This document shows positions 49,553 through 64,000 of a DNA stretch of 64,000 nucleotides, piece by piece; the stretch's first letter is position 1, and every line of letters begins with the position of its first letter. This stretch comes from Melieria omissa (lineage: Eukaryota > Arthropoda > Insecta > Diptera > Ulidiidae), in NCBI GenBank assembly GCA_963971225.1, contig CAXARI010000015.1, positions 52,031 through 116,030 on the forward strand, written 5' to 3'. A model generated the notes under the pieces. It worked only from the letters and a program-made list of their open reading frames with translations, ran no database searches and was not told where the DNA came from. A program made the position numbers and the translations under genes.

Positions 49553-52500
49553 TCGACAGCGGCGCCACTAGCTGCTACTGCAGCCCAAATGTTTTCAAAA
49601 ATAGGAAGGAGTTAGTTATTAAGAAGAGAGTTAGAACCATAAATGGTTTTACAATAATTCAATATTATTGCGAAGCAAGGCTTTTCGGAATTAGGGAACG
49701 ATTTTATGAGATTCCTAATCTCGAAGCCGATATCCTAATAGGCTATAATTTTATGAAAAAAGCAAACATAGTGCTAGATTTTGAAAAAGGAATTATGAAG
49801 AGTGGAAACCATTGTGAGAAATTCTTGAACTTCAACGAAACAGAGAATGAGGAAGAAAATGATGAAGAAGTTGATTCTGAAAACGAAAAACAATTAGAAG
49901 TTATTAATTACATGAAAAGATACGAAGGAATTGAATATTTAAGACATGAAATTATTAAGGAAATCGAAGAACTTCATTCTAAAATAAATATGAGGTTGCC
50001 ATTTAGGACGGACGTAAGAGCTGAAATTCGCACAATTGCTGAAACTCCTATATGGAGTAAGCAATACCCATACCCTATGTCCGTCAATACATTCGTAAAC
50101 AAGGAAATACAAAATCTGTTGGATAATGGTGTTATTCGTCCAAGCAAAAGCCCTTACAACTCGCCGATTTGGGTTGTACCTAAAAAAGGAACGAACGAAG
50201 ATGGGTCCTCGAAATTGAGGATGGTAATCGATTATAAAAAATTAAATGAACAAACAATTGCAATGAACTATCCCATTCCTGATTGCAATGTTATTTTATC
50301 AAATTTAGGGAAAGCGAAATACTTTTCCACAATAGATCTAGAATCTGGCTTCCACCAGATATTAATGAAGGAGACAGATATCGAAAAAACTGCTTTTTCC
50401 GTAAATAACGGGAAATATGAATTTGTTAGGATGCCGTTTGGGTTAAAGAATGCTCCTGGCATTTTCCAAGCTGCCATGGATAATATCCTTAGAAGTTATG
50501 TTGGTAAATTTTGTCACGTCTACATAGACGATATCATTGTGTTCTCGCCTTCAATAGAGGAACACACCAATCACCTCTCAGAGATAGTAAAAACCCTTAG
50601 GAACGCAAATATGAAAATTTCACTGGAAAAATCAGAATTTTATAAGGAAGAAGTTGAATTCTTAGGTTATAGAGTAGGTTACAATGTAATAAAAACTGAT
50701 CCAAAAAAAATTGAAACTATCCAGAATTACCCCTTGCCAACGACCTTACGACAATTGAGAAGTTTCCTAGGAATGGCAGGCTATTATAGAAAATTTATAA
50801 AGGATTACGCGCTAGTTACCAAACCATTAACAGTTTACTTAGCAGGAGAAAATGGTAGGATATCACAAAATATGTCAAAAAAAACTGAGATTAAACTAAA
50901 CGAAGAAGCAATTACGGCCTTCAATAAAGTAAAAGCATTGCTAATAGATCAAGTAGAGCTGGTACAACCGGACTTCAATAGCAAATTTATCTTAACAACA
51001 GACGCATCAAACGTCGCAATTGGCGCCGTATTAAGTCAGAACGGGAAACCTGTTACATTCATCTCCAAAACTCTTAATTCCACAGAAAGGAATTACGCTA
51101 CAAATGAAAAAGAACTGTATGCTATAGTATGGGCATTGAAAACATTAAGAAATTATTTATATGGTGTATCAGATTTGGAAATTCACACTGACCACCAACC
51201 TTTGACGTTTGCGGTATCAACCAGAAATCCTAACGCCAAAATGAAAAGGTGGCATGCTTTTATCGAAGAATTTGCACCTAAAATCATATACAAACCAGGA
51301 ACACAAAATGCGGTCGCGGACGCACTTTCTAGACAAATATTAAACAACATCTCTGACAACGAATCACTACATAGCACTCAGCATTCCGTAGAAAGTAGCG
51401 ATGAATTCAATATCCCCGAATCCTTCAAACCATTAAATGAATTTAAACAACAAATCCTATTAAGCAAGGCAAACTTTACGATACATGAATTAACAGTAAA
51501 TTTCGGCAGAAACAGGCATATCATTGAATATGATACTAGGGAAAATTTGAAAACGATCCTTTTAGAATTTCTTCAGCCAAAATTGGTAACCGGAATATAT
51601 TGCACTGCGGAAGATCTCCTTGATTTTAAAGAAACGGTTAAGGGTGTTTTTGCAAATAAGTTCCTTTTTACACGAATATTTCCAATTGATGTACCAAACC
51701 GCGATGACCAACAAGCCATAATCAAACAAACGCATATTCGTGCCCATAGGAGTTGTAAGGAAAATTATAAACAAGTTTATAAACAATACTACTGGCCGAA
51801 AATGTTAAATCATTTTAAGGAATACATTAGACACTGTGAAATCTGCAACAAAACCAAATACGATAGACACCCACAAAAGGTTAAAATCGGAGAGGCTCCG
51901 ATTCCCAACAAGGAGGGGGAATGCCTCAACCTCGACATTTTTTACGCTCAAAATCTTAAATTTATAACCTGCATCGATGCCTATTCAAAATTTTTAGTTA
52001 TAAAACTTATAGAAGATAAAACTAATTTAGGAGAAAAAGTACTAGACGTTTTGCAAAGCTTTCCGGATGCAAAAAAACTCACTCTCGATAACGAACCAGG
52101 ATTTACAACACCCCAGTTCAAAGCTTTAATGCAACGATTACGAATCGAACTTTATTACTGCACACCTCGCCATAGCACTACGAATGGACAAGTTGAAAGA
52201 GTTCATTCTACCATCATCGAAATAGCTCGATGCTTAAAAGAGGAATTTCATCTGATTGACGATACAGAAGCTTTTTACAGGGCAGCTCTACAGTATAACC
52301 ATTCAATACACTCTGTTATACAAAACAAACCACTAGAAATTTTTTTTAATAAAATTCCACATAGTTTAAGCGATATGTTGAAAAAAGCACAAGAAAAAAT
52401 GCTACAAAGGAATGACTCAAACCAGGTGAGGACATACCAACCTGGAGATGTTATTTATGAAAAGATAATTGGACAGCGTAATAAGCTTTCCCCTCGGTTT

Positions 52501-52590
52501 AAAAAACAGAAGGTTCAAGAGGATTTAGGGAACAAGGTTAAAATTCAATTTCGCAATAGAATTATCCATAAGGATAACATTAAAACCTGA
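49486..52590 (+). CDS. pol: pol polyprotein, family 2 copy 2
   Basis: Identical protein to copy 1, with protease DSGA, RT YIDD, RNase H D/E/D/D and integrase HHCC plus DD35E all present and no stop in frame. Read by -1 frameshift from gag; the TTG at 49501 is only the first near-start codon. Stop at 52588-52590. Confidence 0.95.
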   Translation, partial: RNRPGLPYIIKRGTSGRKYRILIDSGATSCYCSPNVFKNRKELVIKKRVRTINGFTIIQYYCEARLFGIRERFYEIPNLEADILIGYNFMKKANIVLDFEKGIMKSGNHCEKFLNFNETENEEENDEEVDSENEKQLEVINYMKRYEGIEYLRHEIIKEIEELHSKINMRLPFRTDVRAEIRTIAETPIWSKQYPYPMSVNTFVNKEIQNLLDNGVIRPSKSPYNSPIWVVPKKGTNEDGSSKLRMVIDYKKLNEQTIAMNYPIPDCNVILSNLGKAKYFSTIDLESGFHQILMKETDIEKTAFSVNNGKYEFVRMPFGLKNAPGIFQAAMDNILRSYVGKFCHVYIDDIIVFSPSIEEHTNHLSEIVKTLRNANMKISLEKSEFYKEEVEFLGYRVGYNVIKTDPKKIETIQNYPLPTTLRQLRSFLGMAGYYRKFIKDYALVTKPLTVYLAGENGRISQNMSKKTEIKLNEEAITAFNKVKALLIDQVELVQPDFNSKFILTTDASNVAIGAVLSQNGKPVTFISKTLNSTERNYATNEKELYAIVWALKTLRNYLYGVSDLEIHTDHQPLTFAVSTRNPNAKMKRWHAFIEEFAPKIIYKPGTQNAVADALSRQILNNISDNESLHSTQHSVESSDEFNIPESFKPLNEFKQQILLSKANFTIHELTVNFGRNRHIIEYDTRENLKTILLEFLQPKLVTGIYCTAEDLLDFKETVKGVFANKFLFTRIFPIDVPNRDDQQAIIKQTHIRAHRSCKENYKQVYKQYYWPKMLNHFKEYIRHCEICNKTKYDRHPQKVKIGEAPIPNKEGECLNLDIFYAQNLKFITCIDAYSKFLVIKLIEDKTNLGEKVLDVLQSFPDAKKLTLDNEPGFTTPQFKALMQRLRIELYYCTPRHSTTNGQVERVHSTIIEIARCLKEEFHLIDDTEAFYRAALQYNHSIHSVIQNKPLEIFFNKIPHSLSDMLKKAQEKMLQRNDSNQVRTYQPGDVIYEKIIGQRNKLSPRFKKQKVQEDLGNKVKIQFRNRIIHKDNIKT

Positions 52591-52622
52591 CGACTAGCAA
52601 TAAAATTTGTTTTCTCCTACAG
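52587..52622 (+). promoter_or_regulatory. Splice acceptor for env mRNA (copy 2)
   Basis: Pyrimidine tract and CAG ending at 52622, with CTGAC at 52587-52591 overlapping the pol stop, as in copy 1. Confidence 0.8.
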
Positions 52623-52625
52623 AAA

Positions 52626-54155
52626 ATGCCATTTATCATAGTAATGCTCGTCGCAGTATTTGCTACATGCCGGTCCGAAGTGCAAATACTGGATTACTCC
52701 AATTCACAATTGATTTCGATCCATTTGGGACAAACCAGACTACAGAACGGGAATTTTAAACTTATCCACGTACTGGAATTAACAGACTACGAACGCACAA
52801 TTGACAACTTGAACCTTGAAATTCAACAAAAACTATTGAAAAATAGTACGGTACTACCATTCCTCCTTCATGATATCAACCAGCTTAAAAACCAGCTGAA
52901 AAGGTTAAAACCTAGGACGAAGCGATCAATCGATGCTTTAGGGACGGTATGGAAATGGATAGCCGGTACCCCGGACCATGAAGACCATGAAATAATAGTA
53001 AACAAAATTAACGGACTACTTTCAACCAATGAACGACAGAGAATCATTAGCAAGGACTCCATCGACAGAATTAACATACTGACTAATACTACTAACATAA
53101 TTTTGAAAACGCTACAATCATTAGAAGAGGCCCAACAAACAATAGAAAAAACCATAACAAATAAAATACAAATCATTAAGGATGAAATGGCAAACTTAGA
53201 ATATGCTTTGCAATGGGCAAGAGTAGGAGTAATCAACTCGTTTATACTGTCAGAAAAAGAAATTGTAGAAGCAAAAAGTTTTTTAGATTCCGAAAAATTT
53301 CCGTATAATAACTTAGAAGAAGCCTTGGGGTTTGCAACTATCAGAATAGCAACGGATCAGTCGACAATTCTATATATAATAAATTTGCCTGCAATAGATC
53401 AAAACATTTGCGAAAAATTGCTTATCAAGGCCGTCAAGAAGAATGAAACAATTGTAAAAATCGATTTAGAAAATATTGTTAGATGTAAGAACAAAATCTA
53501 TCAAATTAAGAAGAATTGTAATGAATTCAATTTATTGAGTATTTGTAATAAGGAAAATTTATTAGATATAAGCGAAACAAATTGTATACCTCCACTTCTT
53601 AATAGCAAAAAGCATAATTGCGTAATAATTAATAATCAGCACGTGCCTTCAGTACAAGAAATTGGTCAGGGAATGATATTTTTAAACCAATTCGAGGGAT
53701 TGGTAGAAATATCCCAAAATAAATCATACCATTTATCGGGAACCTATTTAGTCCAATTTCATAATGATACAGTCACAATCGGGAATCAAACTTATGTTTC
53801 TAAGGAGGTATCAACTTTAAACCCACTTCCAGCTATATTACAAATTTCTACTAATAAATCCGAATTTCAAGAAGTCCTATCCCTAGAGATGATAAAAGAA
53901 CTTCAAACAAACAATGTTGACGAGATCAATTCCATATCAACCAAGGGAAGGGTCATGTTTTGGTCCAATTTAATCCTGTCCGCTATACTAATTGTCTGTC
54001 TGTTCCTGACAATTTACAAAATCAAAACCAAGACACAACATATAACCAACGTAACTATTGAAGAAACCGAACCAAGAGTCTTGAATCTAGAGAAGGACCT
54101 TCCCCATAAACCAAAACGAGAATTTCGAAGTGTCAATGACCTTCCGGCTTTTTAA
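52626..54155 (+). CDS. env: env, family 2 copy 2
   Basis: 509 residues identical to copy 1 Env: signal peptide, RTKR furin-type site at 97-100, WKWIAGTPD segment, and a single transmembrane segment at about 444-467. Intact. Confidence 0.93.
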   Translation: MPFIIVMLVAVFATCRSEVQILDYSNSQLISIHLGQTRLQNGNFKLIHVLELTDYERTIDNLNLEIQQKLLKNSTVLPFLLHDINQLKNQLKRLKPRTKRSIDALGTVWKWIAGTPDHEDHEIIVNKINGLLSTNERQRIISKDSIDRINILTNTTNIILKTLQSLEEAQQTIEKTITNKIQIIKDEMANLEYALQWARVGVINSFILSEKEIVEAKSFLDSEKFPYNNLEEALGFATIRIATDQSTILYIINLPAIDQNICEKLLIKAVKKNETIVKIDLENIVRCKNKIYQIKKNCNEFNLLSICNKENLLDISETNCIPPLLNSKKHNCVIINNQHVPSVQEIGQGMIFLNQFEGLVEISQNKSYHLSGTYLVQFHNDTVTIGNQTYVSKEVSTLNPLPAILQISTNKSEFQEVLSLEMIKELQTNNVDEINSISTKGRVMFWSNLILSAILIVCLFLTIYKIKTKTQHITNVTIEETEPRVLNLEKDLPHKPKREFRSVNDLPAF

Positions 54156-54175
54156 CAATCGGGACGATTGATTCT

Positions 54176-54186
54176 AGGAGAGGGGG
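54176..54186 (+). promoter_or_regulatory. Polypurine tract, family 2 copy 2
   Basis: AGGAGAGGGGG abutting the 3' LTR. Confidence 0.9.
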
Positions 54187-54503
54187 AGTTAAGGTATCTG
54201 TCCACAAAAATGCAACGACTAGTGCAACGTAAGCACCTCGGTTGGGTAAGAGTAACATGAAACGTTCCCACAACGTGACTTTTCCAAATTGCACCTTGCA
54301 AACTCGTCCGGGTAAGAGTAACATGAAACATTCCCACAACGTGACTTTTCCAAATTTGCTTTTGTCTGCTTTTTGACAATTTTTGACGAACTGTAATTAT
54401 GCTTTCGGCGGATCGGTGGAGTTAGTTTTAGAATGGACACGCCAGCGAGCGGAACTAATAAAGATAAATTTTTTTAATAAAATTCATCAATGAATTTTTA
54501 ATT
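54187..54503 (+). repeat. 3' LTR, family 2 copy 2 (317 bp)
   Basis: Same as the 5' LTR, with AATAAA at 54457-54462, followed by the TGCA target copy. Confidence 0.95.

Positions 54504-64000
<9,497 letters not shown>

Larger units (their letters stand above)
47008..54503 (+). mobile_element. Errantivirus family 2, copy 2 (complete, 7,496 bp)
   Basis: Same length and order as copy 1 with a constant offset of 16,548 bp. The gag, pol and env proteins are identical and no nucleotide difference was noticed. TGCA flanks at 47004-47007 and 54504-54507. The insertion base within the unit is the same as in copy 1, so this is best read as a duplicate of copy 1 and its flanks, not an independent insertion. 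Confidence 0.96.

Overview
This is eukaryotic, almost certainly insect (most likely dipteran) DNA, and nearly all of it is repetitive. The evidence is three insect endogenous-retrovirus-like elements (errantiviruses, Gypsy superfamily with gag, pol and env). The two complete copies have AGTTA...AATT long terminal repeats, a 4-bp YRYR target duplication and a primer site matching insect tRNA-Lys. No bacterial operon, RNA gene, CRISPR array or recognisable single-copy host gene is visible. The species cannot be named from this sequence.

Layout. (1) Positions 1-6899 hold the 3' part of errantivirus family 1: gag cut by the window edge, pol, an A-rich spacer, env and the 3' LTR. (2) Positions 6900-6988 are a short junction with a perfect 9-bp hairpin. 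(3) Positions 6989-64000 are one head-to-tail array of 30 near-identical units of about 456 bp (U1-U30), separated by pure (TAA)n tracts (T1-T30) of 129 to 2463 bp, about 28.4 kb of TAA in total. On the minus strand each unit is the extreme 3' end of a non-LTR (LINE-like) retrotransposon: about 93 codons of reverse-transcriptase ORF C-terminus with a damaged CCHC knuckle, a stop codon, a 162-bp 3' UTR with a conserved hairpin, and about 12 A. Every unit has the same 5' truncation point, so the array grew by duplication of one truncated insertion inside a TAA microsatellite and not by repeated transposition. (4) U18 and U24 are each interrupted at exactly the same base by identical 7,496-bp copies of errantivirus family 2 (30460-37955 and 47008-54503). 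These have 317-bp LTRs, intact gag, pol and env, and TGCA target duplications.

How the parts work. In both errantivirus families pol lies in the -1 frame behind gag. Family 2 has a U UUU UUA slippery heptamer followed 9 nt later by a stem-loop, and family 1 has A AAU UUU followed by a possible stem. Family 2 env sits directly behind a strong splice acceptor whose candidate branch point overlaps the pol stop codon. The family 2 copies look young and potentially competent.

The most unusual content is the LINE-derived, microsatellite-spaced satellite. It has a two-unit (A/B) higher-order repeat in U3-U12, marker bases that track duplication history, equal-length neighbouring tracts, and a duplicated nested retrovirus-like element. 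I found no previously known system that this array matches exactly. The closest comparison I know of is microsatellite-targeting LINEs, but no literature or database search was possible here.
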